Below are positions 11,740-23,653 of a DNA stretch of 64,000 nt, piece after piece (within the stretch, counting starts at the first letter, position 1; every line of letters begins with the position of its first letter). The stretch comes from Lepeophtheirus salmonis (taxonomy: Eukaryota; Arthropoda; Copepoda; Siphonostomatoida; Caligidae), in assembly GCF_016086655.4 (NCBI RefSeq), contig NC_052134.2, positions 7,192,001 to 7,256,000 on the forward strand, in the 5' to 3' direction. A program made the translations under genes and the position numbers. A model generated the notes under the pieces. It ran no database searches. It saw only the letters and a program-made list of their open reading frames with translations, and had not been told where the DNA came from.

Positions 11740-11945
11740 CTCGGATCATTTGAAGAAAAGCAGCTATACTCCCTTCATGTTTCATTAGATTAGCATCAAG
11801 CAACTATGAAAGACAGGTCAAAAAGGGTGTGATAACTCTGTTTCGATCCTCAATTCTACTCAGGGTCCAACAAGGACTCACACTTATAATTCCTGAACCA
11901 AGTATCATTGTTACTCTCTTGTCATTCATAGGCACACGTAGTTAC
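11740..11945 (+). repeat. Rep-A copy 2 (partial)
   Basis: It shares TTTCATTAGATTAGC, TCCTCAATTCTACTC, GTCCAACAAGGACTCACA and GTTACTCTCTTGTCAT in the same order as the copies at 29770 and 44826. It lacks both ends of the longer copies. Confidence 0.6.
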
Positions 11946-12149
11946 TTTTGTGTTATCTCCTGTGAAGCTGTAAACCAAGTTGTGGGTCGTATACCACGTG
12001 ATCTATATTAGTACAAGGTGGACACTTTTTTTGTCCCCACAAGGCATTGAGTACTCATATTTCAATATTCTTTTATAGATAGAGTTGTCAAGAGCAGAAG
12101 CGAGATATATGATATTACTGAAGACCCTTTTAAAATCAGTGGTCTGTTG

Positions 12150-12410
12150 TATAATTTTGGAAGGAGAAAATGAATTACTGCTGTAGAGAGAAGGGATTTG
12201 TGCAGGAAGTGTATCCTAATTATATATAAATTCATAAATATTTATTTTTTATGGATTTTTAAAACATTTAACAGCAAAGATAGGCAATAGTACCTACTTC
12301 AGAGGGAGAAGTTAACACCAGGACGACCTATTTAATAATGAATCTTTTTTTAAATGCACACACAACCATCATTTTTCCTTTTCTAATTTATAAACTGAAT
12401 GTGCACTTTC
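12150..12410 (+). repeat. Dispersed repeat N, copy 1
   Basis: AAAATGAATTA..GCTGTAG, GTGCAGGAA, AGAGGGAGAAGTTAACACCA and GGACGACCTATTTAATAATG match 33530-33790. A weaker copy is at 57200-57420. No terminal repeats or frame are apparent. Confidence 0.5.
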
Positions 12411-12554
12411 AAAAATGTCATCTCTATCTATAACTTAACTACACGGCCTCCATGAATTCATCATTTTAATCAAATTTAAAATGGTGACCTCTGCAAAGGT
12501 AAGAAAAAGTTGCATACATCATGGGAAGAAAGGGGAAAAAAAGGATTAATTGAC

Positions 12555-12650
12555 GTCATTTAGGTTATCATACAGAGCGACGACATCTTGCGTGGAAGAA
12601 AATGAAATCAAAAGGACAAGAAATCCAGTTAAGCTGTTTTAAAGCTCTAT
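12555..12650 (-). repeat. Dispersed repeat K, short fragment
   Basis: TGACGTCATTTAGGTTATCAT and GGACAAGAAATCCAGTT parallel the K copy at 55047-55262 (GACGTCATTTGTCATATCA, ACAAGAAATCCACTT). Confidence 0.45.
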
Positions 12651-13282
12651 TCTCCTCAAGAATAGAATAAAAATGATATCAGCTTTGAGATATAAAAAAT
12701 ACTATTCAGATTGCTAACATGCTAATAAAATGCTTAAAATTTACATCTCTAGTGATGATATGATTCAATGGATTTTCTAAAGAAAAAGAAGAATGACTGA
12801 CTGACTATTTAAAGAAGATTCTTCCTTATCTTTGTATTTAAAAGCTCAGGCGGTTGACTAATAAAGAGGAGCAGCAGCATTGGGTTCAAATATGCATATT
12901 TCTATTTTTGTTTAAATAATACTATGTAAAATATACGTAGAATGTTTGCACATAGTTTCATTTTTATCTTCTGCCATATTTGTTATTCGCAAATTATACT
13001 TTTGTTTGAGGCCTTTTTGTAATGTTGTATTTAGAGTTAATTCATTTCTTGAATAATTAATAGAATATTGTCATCAAGTATAAATACATAATAAACCATT
13101 GCAGTAGTATGCATCAGCATAAGTAGGATGACTTATTGACTTTATTTTTATATTTTTTCATTTGTCCACAATTGACAAATAATATTTACATTTTCTTTAA
13201 AATATTGGAAAAAGTCGCGGATACACCATTTTAAAATATATAAATAATTTGCTTATTATGGAGAATACGTTGCTGTGTTTAC
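12651..13282. other. AT-rich spacer
   Basis: No gene recognised. About 12790-12880 shares a few words with repeat M at 60598-60690. Confidence 0.4.
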
Positions 13283-13620
13283 GGTGTGTCACATTTTGAT
13301 GCTCATTTGGGGGCCTAAACAACCAAGTTTGATAATAATGGAACCCCTTTTGTCATTAATATGAAGGAAAATAGTAAACTATTCAATGTCAAAATGGGTC
13401 CAACAAATATAAGGCATAAACCTTACTGTCTATGTTAATTTTATTGTTGAATTGCCTTGTTTTATTACATATCTTACCCTAAAATATATGAAAAATATAC
13501 ATCTTTATACAATCATATTTCCATATTGTAGATAAAAATTAACTATTATAATGGAAAAATGTACTTTCCGCTAACTATTTAACTTTTCTCGTCCCTAATC
13601 AATAAATTTAGATAAAAGTA
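13283..13620 (+). repeat. Dispersed repeat I, copy 1
   Basis: It parallels 28745-29090 in the same orientation. Shared words include CCTAA(A/G)CAACCAAGTTT, TTTCCATATTGTAG, AAATTAACTA and CTCGT(C/T)CCT near the end. The middle differs, so the copies are old or have indels. Confidence 0.55.
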
Positions 13621-13739
13621 CACATCTAACCATTTTTTGGATTTTTCAGTAGATATGATTTAGTTCAAATGTTAAGAGTTTATCATGGCATCAATTAATA
13701 TTCAATGCAGACTTAAGGTGTCTTCTTTCATTCAAAATG

Positions 13740-13860
13740 TCATTACAAGATTTATTGGAAATTTCTTTTTTTGTAGTAAAAATATCAACTTTGAGTCACA
13801 AAATGGTGTATCCTTTAATTATGACGCAATTATGAAATCAGTGAAAATACCCTATAGGGC
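13740..13860 (+). repeat. Dispersed repeat K, divergent copy
   Basis: AAAAATATCAACTTTGAGTC and the following GGTGTATCC..AATTATGA line up with the K copy at 58636-58860. Its frame reads NINFESQNGVSFNYDAI against NINLSPRDGVSINYSTI in the better copies. Confidence 0.5.
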
Positions 13861-13954
13861 TCATCTGTCATGAAAAGGTTAGGAATCACAACACTTGAGG
13901 TACAGTTTTAGAGAGACTGTTATAGAATATCCCGGTTTTGAATGCTTAAGTGCA

Positions 13955-14140
13955 TCAAAAATACGTCCTTTTTTTTGGCATAGTATGGACACAAAAGGTA
14001 TTTATCTTCAAATTGCTTCTTTCAGATGCCTGATGGCATTCCAGTTTTTTTAGATATATACCAACAATTGTTTTGGTTTCTTGACTATGAGATGACTGAA
14101 TAATTTTATCTATATAACTCTGTATTAGATCATCTTGCAA
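13955..14140 (-). other. Orphan open frame, unknown
   Basis: A 61-residue frame whose composition is less AT-driven than its neighbours (contains SSHSQETKTIVGIYLKKL). It has no ATG at its start. An AG at 14136 could be a splice acceptor. I recognise no family. It may be a chance frame or an exon remnant. Confidence 0.2.
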
Positions 14141-14160
14141 TATCCAAAATTACACTAAAA

Positions 14161-14955
14161 TTGGCAACGTTCTTTGTTCATACCACATTAAAAGTTACAC
14201 GTAAAAAAAAAATTAAGGAAATCGCATCAAAATATGACGCAGGGATAGGAGGTAAAATGTGCATTAGAGTGAGGATGAGAGAAAACTTCCTTTTACACAC
14301 ATTGATTTTGCAATTGAAAATTGATCATGATTACATTAGGAGGAGGGCATAATTTATCCTCGTAAAGGTTACATGAAGCAAAATGAATCATCTTATCATT
14401 TTTATTATATTACACATTATATTCATACATGGAAGTTTATAATATGTAGATACAGACATAGTCATAGATAGAGATTATGTCCGAGATCGAATTTTTCCAG
14501 TTCGGTAAACATTCATTTTTTTTTTCTGGACGGATGACTGTTGCTTTGATACCCTGGACCGAAATGCGAAATTTTGGAGCGCTTCTAAAGAAAAAAGCTC
14601 ATTCATAAAACAAAATATTTTCTTTATGAAACTGTTTTATTTTATTTTGTGAGACCGGACAAGACCAATAGAATATTCATGCAGAATTTATATTCCCACA
14701 TGAGGGGATTGGTTGGTTTTTTACTCAATTCTTTCAAAAAAAAATTGAGTGATGTACCACTTGTAAAATATTTTTTCAGGGAAGTATCCCTCCAACCAGT
14801 GCAAAGGATTTTTAGTTGAAAAGAAAGACGATAAGACTTTCAACACTGTCTGTTTTATTAAACTTGACTCATTGTTCTTCTTTTTCTCAACAATTTTGGC
14901 CCAATAGATGGTGGAAGAGTCAGATCTAATTATATAAATTGTGTGTATTTTTTAA
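14161..14955. other. Spacer, no gene recognised
   Basis: The frame at 14161-14352 has no recognisable motif. About 14475-14600 contains GGACCGAA/CCGAGATCG words seen in hAT-like MITEs but no paired ends. Confidence 0.4.
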
Positions 14956-14959
14956 GTAG

Positions 14960-15330
14960 CCCATTTTTTATTTGGGGGGGCGTGATAATCTGAAGAAGGA
15001 ATTTTATTTTCCCAATCTGTTGTCATTATCATTGAACTCCTGCTGAGTAGTGAACTTTCCTTTCTACTACATTCAATTATATTCCAAACCTGATTAAACA
15101 TTCGTGGTGCTCATAAACGACGGCAGAGTAACCTTGAAGATTTGTAACGGAGTTTAAATTGTAAGTCCTAGTTGTACTCAGTAGAATATGAGATCGACAT
15201 CGGATTCATTCACGCCAATATCCCTGTTTATTTCCTTCTTCCATTGTCATAGCTGACTGTGGCTGAACCGCCATGACAGATACGCTCCTCTACTCGAAAG
15301 TGTTTTTCAAATTTTCAGGGTTACTATGTG
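14960..15330 (-). repeat. Rep-A copy 3
   Basis: Inverted relative to 59395. TCTGTTGTCATTATCATTG, CTACATTCAATTATATTC, GATCGACATCGGATTCAT and TAGCTGACTGTGGCTGA keep the Rep-A order. It carries the segment between the AGGAAAAGAAAATTC end and the AGCTGTGA block. Confidence 0.65.
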
Positions 15331-15605
15331 AATTTTCGGAGTTTTTTAATGCGCCAAAATACTCACGATTTTCATCACTAGTCAAATAGATCTGTGGCCA
15401 GAAGATATTTGAATTGATGCTATTTTTTAATGTACTTCCTGGAATGTCTCGAAAGGATACACATACTCCCATTTCAGAAACACTGCTCTCTAGTGTAGTG
15501 GTTCTCAACCTCTTTTATACGAAGGCTTAAGAGGGGGTAGTTTTTATTATAATAAAAGGTTTACAAATATGTCTTCTTTGAAAAATTCTAAACAATGAAG
15601 ATAGC

Positions 15606-16076
15606 CAGTGGCATCGCATCCCCCTTTTTTTGTCCACCCCCACCAAAAAAAAAAAAATCTTATCTTATCTTATATATAAGTCTGCTATTGGTGTTATCAC
15701 ATATTGAATTTATAATGGTGGAACATGTCAGTCTAAAATTTAGCAAGTAGACGCACAATATAGTCAAGCATGTTTATTTTTTTTGGGCCTCCAACGTTAT
15801 TAAGATACTGTTTTTGACCAAAATTTAACCTCCTTTTCTTTATCTCTTTGTATATACACCTCTGTCTCATCACTTCTCCCTCCTGTATCTTTCTACTTCC
15901 CTGCGTTTTTACCTTCATTCTTTGTTTCTATTCCTATCTAATTGGCCTGCGAAGCGGTTCAAGTATATAGATTTATATAATGAACCTATTTATTAAAGTA
16001 ATTATATAACGGGGTTGATAATTCTTAAGGCTAAGTCCTCCCCCTCCCCCAAATGATGAAAGCTAGCAACCCCCAT
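15606..16076. mobile_element. Family G (CAGTGGCGTC type) hAT-like element
   Basis: It starts CAGTGGCATCGCATCCCCC and ends GAAAGCTAGCAACCCCCATG. The same start and end occur at 63328-63742, and the right part recurs at 53020-53255. The ends read as decayed inverse forms of CAGTGGCGTTGCTAGC. CAGTGGCG ends are common in hAT non-autonomous elements. I see no transposase and no clear 8-bp duplication here. Confidence 0.55.
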
Positions 16077-17000
16077 GATACCCAAGGTAGGGTAAAATGT
16101 TTGAGAACCATTGCTGCAAAGGTGTTATTTCCTTTTGATTATAATGATATATATTCACTATATAATGATGACTCACGGATAAGTTTGAATTCATCGATTT
16201 CTAATAGACTCCTATAGCCTATAGATATTTCAATCTGACCTTCTTAGTATCATTAGTAAAAAAGCAGAAAATTTTTAGTACTAAGGCTGGTTATTATTGT
16301 GAACATGGAATAAAAGTATTACCCTTACTTACCATAGTATTATTCGTAGTATACAGCGGATTTACATAGGTATTATACCTATCATGATACTTACTTATAT
16401 ATACGGCAAGGTCATCATCGTTTTCTCTACATACTTATGTGTGTAACTATGTAGGTATATTGTGCGCTCGTCCTTAACATTATTGTATGATAATAATAGC
16501 CGTTGAGGCGCCCACATGGACCCATGGGAGGAGGAGAATATCTTTGATTCCTTATAGTTATTACTTAACATACTATATACCTACACAGTACGCATCTTCA
16601 TCCTTCATGAAATTAATTGTATTAATATTAATCAGTAATCACCCCCAACATGGATCTCTTCCTTCTTCTTGTATGTACACTATCTATGATTGTTTAGTGA
16701 TAACTGATAATGAAGGAGGGAAAAATATGAGAATCACAACGGATTTGTTGTACATGTAAATTAGAAGTCGAATTCCTTAACCTTCAAGAACCTTACTTGA
16801 TGCTTTCATTTCATTTTGAGCTATTAAAATAATACCTTATTTGTTATGTACTAACGGTAGTACCCGGACTTGCCATGAGTAATTAAGCGTCAGCTAAAAG
16901 ACAAATTTTGCTTTCATAATATAGAACATTACTTTTCTAGAAATTAGCATAGTTACTCTCTGTTTTTCATGCGCACACTCACACGTAACTGCTCAATAAT
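16077..17000. other. Spacer, no gene recognised
   Basis: The frame at 16487-16759 is tyrosine/isoleucine-rich without domain signals. The last ~40 bp (GCGCACACTCACACG) resemble the sequence just left of the mariner at 26558. Confidence 0.45.
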
Positions 17001-17002
17001 TA

Positions 17003-17784
17003 CAGGGCGAGGACTCAAAAATTATAATCTTCTTCGAGGCTGTCTAGCCTCAGTTCTAGTAGTTGGACAATTTTGTACTTGGCCATACTCGAAAGAATTA
17101 ACAAAATGTTTGTTTTGTTTGTGTCCGAGCCACAAGCGAAACGGCAGAGGGTGCCAGATCTCCTCCGCGCACAAGTCGCAAATGGACGATGTTCTGAACA
17201 GGAGAAATGATCACTTCTTGCCTTAATCGAGAGCTTGGGGTCCGACGGTGGAAAGATACTTCTTTACTTCTTCATGGCCAACGAGAAAGTCAACACAGAC
17301 GTCTACTACAAGGTCTTCTGGTACCATGTCTTGCCATTGTTGAAGAGTACGTTCCCCAGGGACAATTATCTGTTCACCCAAGACGTCGAAATAAGTGCAG
17401 CATTTATGCAGGGAGAAAATGGCTGCCTTCTGGCTGGCAGACTTCTGACCTTCTTCCTCACCCAACGTGAACCCCCGCTGTTTCGTGCGTTTTGCAGGCC
17501 AAGACGAACAAGACTTCTCACCCGAATGTCGATACCCTGAAGGCCGTGATCATGGAGGAAGGAACAACTTGTCCTTGGACTTAATCAAGGCCAGATTTGC
17601 TTGTTTTTGCACCCTTATTGAAACCATCATTCAGAATGGAGAGTGACATATTGAAAAAATATTGTAGAAAATTGTTAAACTACCAACTTTTGCTTCAAAA
17701 TTTTTCCATAAAAATGGTACAAAATGAAAAATTGGAGAGTAAAAATGGGTTTTAAAATTTTCTAATTTTTGAGTCCTCACAGTG
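17003..17784 (+). mobile_element. Mariner-like element with clear TIRs
   Basis: The ends are CAGGGCGAGGACTCAAAAAT and, from the right, CACTGTGAGGACTCAAAAAT. TA sits on both sides (17001-17002, 17785-17786). Length is 782 bp. The interior holds a transposase lacking the HTH-to-first-Asp stretch. Confidence 0.9.
17124..17651 (+). pseudogene. Mariner transposase, internally deleted
   Basis: SEPQAKRQRVPDLLRAQVA is the N-terminal HTH start. After a deletion the frame GSDGGKILLYFFMANEKVNT leads into DVYYKVFWYHVLPLLKSTFP, then NYLFTQD, where the second catalytic Asp is the last residue. The next motif is broken by frameshifts: FWLADF, then SPNVNP for SPDLNP, so the third Asp is Asn. Later pieces match TNKTSHPNV and the C-terminal FRTRIE region (here CTLIETIIQNGE). 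The first-Asp block is absent. Inactive. Confidence 0.85.
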
Positions 17785-18006
17785 TATATCAATTCATATG
17801 ACATGTTCCCTCCTCTCAAGAATGAAAGAATGATTATAAATAAGAGTAAGAGAAAACAAAATTAATTTGTTATGATTACTGATGAGTACTTATCTCATCA
17901 GAGCGCATACCAATAAAAACAAACACAATTTATTTGAACATAACAGCGTTTATATTTAATTCAAATCTTCACATATATTTTGAAAACAGAAACCGTCTCC
18001 TTACAA

Positions 18007-18160
18007 ACATGCATATCCCTGTAACATTTCATTTAATACAACATAATTATTTCATAGTTTAAAAATATTTACATGATTTACATCAGGGAGTAGTATATAC
18101 AGTGCACCCTGTATACACGTACTTATGCTACATGCATATCCCTGTAATATTTCAATTGAG
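18007..18160 (+). repeat. Direct repeat of ~28 bp
   Basis: ACATGCATATCCCTGTAACA at about 18007 recurs as ACATGCATATCCCTGTAATA at about 18131, both followed by TTTCA(A/T)TT. Between them lies a 12-bp relic CAGTGCACCCTG flanked by TA (18098-18113). Confidence 0.6.
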
Positions 18161-18184
18161 TAACGTTACTTTTGAGTTCAACAT

Positions 18185-18256
18185 AGCTACATTCATTTGA
18201 GCGAACTTCTTTTTTGTCTCATTTTCATATAATATAAATTGCAAATGAATGTAGCT
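18185..18256. repeat. Stem-loop, 15-bp perfect arms
   Basis: AGCTACATTCATTTG at 18185-18199 is the exact reverse complement of CAAATGAATGTAGCT at 18242-18256, with a 42-nt loop. It could be the relic of a small palindromic element. I see no strong reason to call it an RNA gene. Confidence 0.55.
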
Positions 18257-20299
18257 GAATTTAATCTTGCTCAAATGAGCGGACACAAAGAATTATAAAC
18301 TGGGAATTTGAAGAATATCATGTGCCCTAGAATACATATTATTATCAATTAGTAATATTATTCAGAAAAATCCAAAATAACTCCTTTAATATATCAACTA
18401 ATGTTGATCATTTCCTAGGAAATTGTCCTTTGAGGGTATCCCTTAAAATTTCGAGATAGGATAGTAAAATACCATGATATTTAAGTAATATATAAAACAT
18501 AAATTATAAGCTAGTCATACATACATTCATGACTAAATTCAAAACTTAGTCATGCTGTTTCTTACTTTAAAAAGGTGAAAATTATTCTTCAATATTTGTT
18601 TGTTGGAGACATCATTCGCACTGAATCATAAATCATTCTAAACTTTATACCAACTATTGAATCTTCAATAATATGTATTTAACTATTTATTGAATGAGTT
18701 ACCGCATCAAGGAAGGTTATATTATGAAATAATTAAATTTAAGAATTTTTCGTAGGAGTAAAACCCAAAAAAATATGAGATTCCGGGACAGAATTTAGAA
18801 ACTAATTGTATATGTTTGGCACATGTGGCGATGTCTCTATGAGTTGCAACTTTTATAATCCCATAGTACAAGTTGCAATTTTATTGTCTTTAAATGCGTC
18901 ATATAATTTCAACATAAGTCATTCTAATTATTAATTGATACTTTGATTTCATTTTATCTATTACCATTACATGGTTACATGGTATTTATGAGTAATATAA
19001 CTGTGGTTATTTGCAATTTTTAATGTGCCACAGAATACTTATATTTTAGTCATTAGTATTAAAATAGTCAAAAATGGCAGGATAATTATATCGATTATCC
19101 ATTAGTCTTAGATCGGTCCTAGAACTGATTTAATAATCAATCCCTCCCTCCAGTCTTTTTTTTTATCTTTCCGAATATTTAACTATTCAATGGTACTAGC
19201 TAATATTTATCTTTGTATTTTCTTATTTTCTTTACTCATAGTTAAGATTAAAGAAAATAACTTAAGATGGCTAGAGCGAATAATGAGGTTTTAGCCACAC
19301 ACTTCCTACTTAAACTTTAAGTATTTTTTCTCTTTGAAGAAGGTTGTGATGTGGCAATTCCAAACAAAATCCCTATGCCAATGCAATTTTTAATATAAAT
19401 TTTTGAAAAAAGATCAAATATTAAATTTTTTATATATAAATTTCAAAAATACATTTATTCACAGAAAATTAAATTTTTTTGGGGGGAAAAAGTTGATTAA
19501 AATTTCAAATATTAAAAAAAAATTAAAAAGCAAAAATTCCTATATTCCTATTTTTTCTTCATAACTTGGAAAAGTAATAAATAAGATCGGAATTGTAAAT
19601 TGAACATCATTTTTCCGGTGCCGATCCCCATTCGAGAAAAAACAGTCATCTCTCGATTCTGATTAATCGCCCCATCATTAGTAACTTCGTCATTTCAGCG
19701 GTTGTTGTTATTACCATATAAGACCGATTAGGACCTGCCATAGGACTGCAGTCATTATACTTTTTGATACCGATCCAACAACTTGATAATGTAATAATTG
19801 AATATTTCATGGATTCTCATCTCAAGTATTGTAAATCCTTCATTTATTTGCAACTTTAACACAACATTTATATTGGTCGTAAGCACTGATTAGTTATTAC
19901 TCTACACGTCATTTGACTAAAGTAATATGATGAAATAATTTAGGCGGGAAATTTTCTAGGGACAATGAGATCTCGGGAGATAAATCCTAATAGCAGTTAT
20001 CTATTGAAAATCTAATCATTATTATCTTTATGAGAAGTAGACTCATTTAATAGACTTGTACAATCGTTTTTTACTCATTACAATATGTGCCCGACGTAAA
20101 TATATTAAGGATACTACGTAGGTAAGAAGAAGCTGAAGTCATGTGATTTTAGCCTCCTTCGTAGAGTGAGTGTAGATACATAATAAATACCACACCTTAA
20201 GTTTCTCTACATTGAAGATGTATATGTACAATGCCTCCCCCTCCCCAAACTGCAGTATAATACATTTTATGTATACATGATAATATATTTACATTGATA
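18257..20299. other. AT-rich spacer
   Basis: No gene recognised. About 19380-19540 has the T/A-rich texture of the family C core but no ends. About 19090-19800 contains GATCGGTCC/GGACCGATC-like words without a defensible paired terminus. Confidence 0.45.
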
Positions 20300-20936
20300 C
20301 AGGGGTGTCCGCAGGATTATATTTTGGGTGAGCTTGGTGTTTGGATTTTTTTTTTTTAATGAAAAAATCCATAGCTGTTCACAAAAAAATTCAAATTAAT
20401 TTTTTTATTTCTAAAGAATTTACAAAAAATTGTAAAAATCCTCAGCTATTCAAAAATGACAATTCTAATATTACATTTTTTTCGGGAAAAAATTCAAAAA
20501 TCCACAGTTATTCACAAAAAAATCAAATTCAAATATTACATTTTTTACTTTCACTAAAAAATTCAATGTTTTTTTTTTGTTTTTCAAAAGTTCAGGAAAA
20601 AATTATTTTTTTGAATAGCTATTCACAAAAAAGCTGTTAACAAACAATATCAAAATTTATATTTGATTGAAAAAAAACTCAAATATTACATTTTTTCAGA
20701 AAAATTCAAAAATCCACAGCTATTCACAAAAAAATTATTTAAAAAAAAAAATCAAATATATAATTGCAGAAAAAAAGCTCATAAATTCACAGCTCTTCAC
20801 AAAATATTTCAAATGTAAAATTTTTTGGAATAAAATTTCTAAAAATCCATAGCTATTCATGGAAAAAAATAAGTAAATTTAATATTTTGAAAAAGAAAAA
20901 AAATCAGAATTTTTCTGGGCCCTGGGGATGCCTCTG
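20300..20936. mobile_element. Family C element with minisatellite core
   Basis: It starts CAGGGGTGTCCGCAGG and ends (read inward) CAGAGGCATCCCCAGG. Between is an array of degenerate units, each carrying AATCCACAGCTATTCACAAA, separated by A/T runs. Long open frames at 20341-20640 and 20667-20852 are only translations of this array. The same ends and core occur at several other sites here. The class is unknown, hAT-like by its ends. Confidence 0.6.
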
Positions 20937-21874
20937 AGATATGATGATATCCACAGTGTACTAATAATCTTTTCCCTCTTCTTATTTCAGGCCTACATTT
21001 CCTTCATTCTTTCACATACCCCTCTTAATAAGAAGGAAGGAGCAACGCAAGAACAAGAACTTAATACATTGTGATGAAACGGCCAAGAAATCAATAGATT
21101 TATATATATGTGATGCATATATATACATATATAACATATACTTCCATGGAAATACATAAATTTATATTACATATTATTCAACCTACTTTACTCTCTATTA
21201 TCATATTAAAAGGAAGAAAAAGAAGAGGAGAAGGATAGTGATTATGAAGAAGATGATGATGATGATGATATTCTAATTATATACAAACATTCATACATTA
21301 TAGATGTGATGCTCTACGTCGCGCACCAACTTACTACAACTATTATTGCAAAACTCTTTATTACATACAGATAGACTGTGTTAATTACTTCTTCTTTATT
21401 ATATACTATTATTATTTGTTCTCTATATTTCTCTCCAAACGCCTTATCAAGTGTCACAAAAAAGAAGATTTATCCGTTTAGAATATATATTATAATATCT
21501 ATACAAATGAATACTTATTTTTTTACAATTCTTTGTAAAAAAAAAATTATATATAAATATATATACATGCATACTCTTAATTACAGTCATTATTATTATT
21601 ACTTCATGCCCAATGTTAATAGGGATGTATTCAATGGGTGCATTTTTGGTGGAGCAACGGGGAAAGTAGAGTTATGCCTCATGGCTCAATGGACCCCTTC
21701 TAATTCCCGTTGTGGTTGAGTGTTTAGGTCAATTTACGGGGGAGTTTTGAGCCAAGAGAACTATGAAATAATCATGCTCTACAAAATTCAATAAAAATGA
21801 TACAGAAAATAGAAAAGGCATAACTTGGCCCGTTGCTACACGAAAATTATACCTAATACCTACTGCGGGTAGCA
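20937..21874. other. Spacer with GAT microsatellite
   Basis: About six GAT units lie at 21253-21270, and TA-rich dinucleotide runs surround 21110-21130 and 21540-21565. No gene recognised. The frame at 21378-21719 is low complexity. Confidence 0.5.
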
Positions 21875-22133
21875 GGGGAAATTTTTTGAAATTAAATGAG
21901 AAAATTTTCTCAGTTTCTGTCCAAGAAAAAGAAAAAAAATCTGCTAAAAGCTATGGATTTATAAAAAAAATTTAACTGAAATTTAATTTTTCATTCATTT
22001 TTGACCAGCTCTGCATTATTGAAAAAAACTTAACTTTTTTTTTTAATAGGTGTGAATTTAAAAAAAATATATATTTTAAAAATTAAACCAAATACCTCCC
22101 CCTCCCTAAATATAATTTCTTGGACACGTCTGG
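21875..22133. repeat. Family C, partial copy
   Basis: T/A-rich core with AAAAGCTATGGATTTAT, then CCTCCCCCTCCCTAAATATA and TTGGACACGTCTGGG, which line up with the family C right end (CCCTCCC..ATATAATCTTG..GACGCCC). No left terminus is clear. Confidence 0.4.
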
Positions 22134-22690
22134 GTCTTGTAAAATTACAAGAAACAGAAGACGTTGCACGTCGACAATTTGGAGAATATTTTGAAGGAGA
22201 TGTGTTATCATGAAATTAGCTGCAAAGAGCTATGAGATGAAGGAAATAACGTAAAGTAACCCACTCCGTATCAGGCAATGAATTCGGCCGCAATTAGTTG
22301 TACGTCGATCCACAACTCTCCAACAAGGACATTCATAACTTTGCAACAAATCCTCATGGTTACTATTTATCTTTTATACACTTTTGATTAATTTATATTT
22401 ATTAAATTATCTCTTTAAAAGTAAAGGAGAAATGGCGACAACTGTAGTAAATGAAAAGTTATGCTAAGGTAGTAGTTGTGAAAAAAGTGTAATCTTTATA
22501 ATGCATATTTGTGTAACCGCTGCCAATGTAAAGTGTTGCATTAAATATGTCTTTTGTGTGTGTGTGTATTAAATGGCATGTCGTTTTATTTGATCAGCTG
22601 CAAGGAGCCGTGAGAGGAAAGAAATACGGACAAATCCCACTCCTTGCATGGCAAAGACATTTAGACATGAGCCTGTCAGTTGTCAAGACG
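22134..22690. other. Spacer with short GT microsatellite
   Basis: A TGTG run lies at 22556-22568. The open frame at 22547-22786 starts inside it and then runs into Rep-A, so it is not a gene. Confidence 0.5.
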
Positions 22691-22694
22691 TTCT

Positions 22695-23170
22695 ATTATT
22701 GTTATCATTATTCTTCTTTTTTATTATTTTTGAAGAGAGAACATATAAGTAAAAAGGTAGCAAGTGAAAGACGAATAGAACACTGACGGTTTGTTCCGGA
22801 GATATGATTGTTAATTCTTGATGGACTCAGAGTATAATAGATGGTAGACATCAGAGCAATACTAGCCTATGTTCTTGCTACATAGATACGGAGGGAAATT
22901 TGTTCTCATCTCATAGCTGATCGCAGCTAATCTTATCAAACGATGCGACAACTAGGCTACTCTCCTCCGAAACATTCTTCAAATTGTCAGGGTGACCACC
23001 TTATTATTATTTTTTTAAGTCAAATCGGCAGTTCATATCATTTGAATATATGAGTATAACTTTATAAATCAATAACTTATTATTTAAATTGTGTCAATTT
23101 TTTAGCAGCCATTTTTTTTTTAATGGGTAATCTGAAGAAAGAATTTTCATGTTCTAAGCTGTTGTTAATA
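22695..23170 (-). repeat. Rep-A copy 4, long
   Basis: It contains GAAGAGAGAACATATAAGTA at one side, then TGGACTCAGAGTATAATAGA, TAGCTGATCGCAGCTAAT, CTCCTCCGAAACATTCTTCA and AAATTGTCAGGGTGACCACC. A second block (TAATCTGAAGAAAGAATTTT) follows at 23127. It is one of the copies that shows the order of several Rep-A blocks. Confidence 0.6.
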
Positions 23171-23404
23171 TTATTGAACTCCTTAGTAAAGAAATTCGAA
23201 AACTTACTAATTCAATAATTTATGAAGGTTGAGTGATTGAAATTAATTCATATTTTGATATATTAAGGGATAAACTATTAGTTACAAAACAAATTAAGCA
23301 TGAGCTCTCTAGCCTACGTTAAAGTCGAGAAAATGAGACTTAAACGTAATCGACAAATTTCCTGAAGTAGTATATAAATAAAAAGACTACCTACCTTAAA
23401 TCAA

Positions 23405-23600
23405 ATTTATCTCAATTTGTTCCAAAGTTATGGTGACCTTCACCTCTAAAAAATTTCATTCCCTTCTACTGTGACTATATGTAATCTCTGTACCAAGTTT
23501 GATCAAAATTGTTCATAAACTTTTTCTATAATGCTGCTTACTTACTAACAAACGCAAAAACATAACCTCCGTTCAACTTCATTGGCGGAGGTAATTAGGT
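23405..23600 (+). repeat. Dispersed repeat L, copy 2
   Basis: Homologous to 4693-4885. It ends CCTCCGTTCAACTTCATTGG then CGGAGGTAATTAGG. A GGCGGAGGTAA tail after AACAAACA-like sequence is a feature I associate with old retroposon tails in many invertebrates; that link is inference. Confidence 0.55.
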
Positions 23601-23653
23601 GTTTTAACTCAAATTCAAATTATATTATCAAATATTTATTGTATATTGGTGTA

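Noticed and set aside
13955..14140. Protein-coding gene on the minus strand
   Set aside because: No ATG start, no recognised domain, and no convincing acceptor or donor. Kept only as a low-confidence orphan frame.
16487..16759. 90-residue plus-strand frame
   Set aside because: AT-rich, aromatic/aliphatic composition without motifs or splice context.
20341..20852. Two long plus-strand frames (99 and 61 residues)
   Set aside because: They are translations of the family C T/A-rich minisatellite (repeating NSKIHSYSQKN). The same holds for the 115-residue minus frame at 48452-48799 and the frame at 40693-40941.
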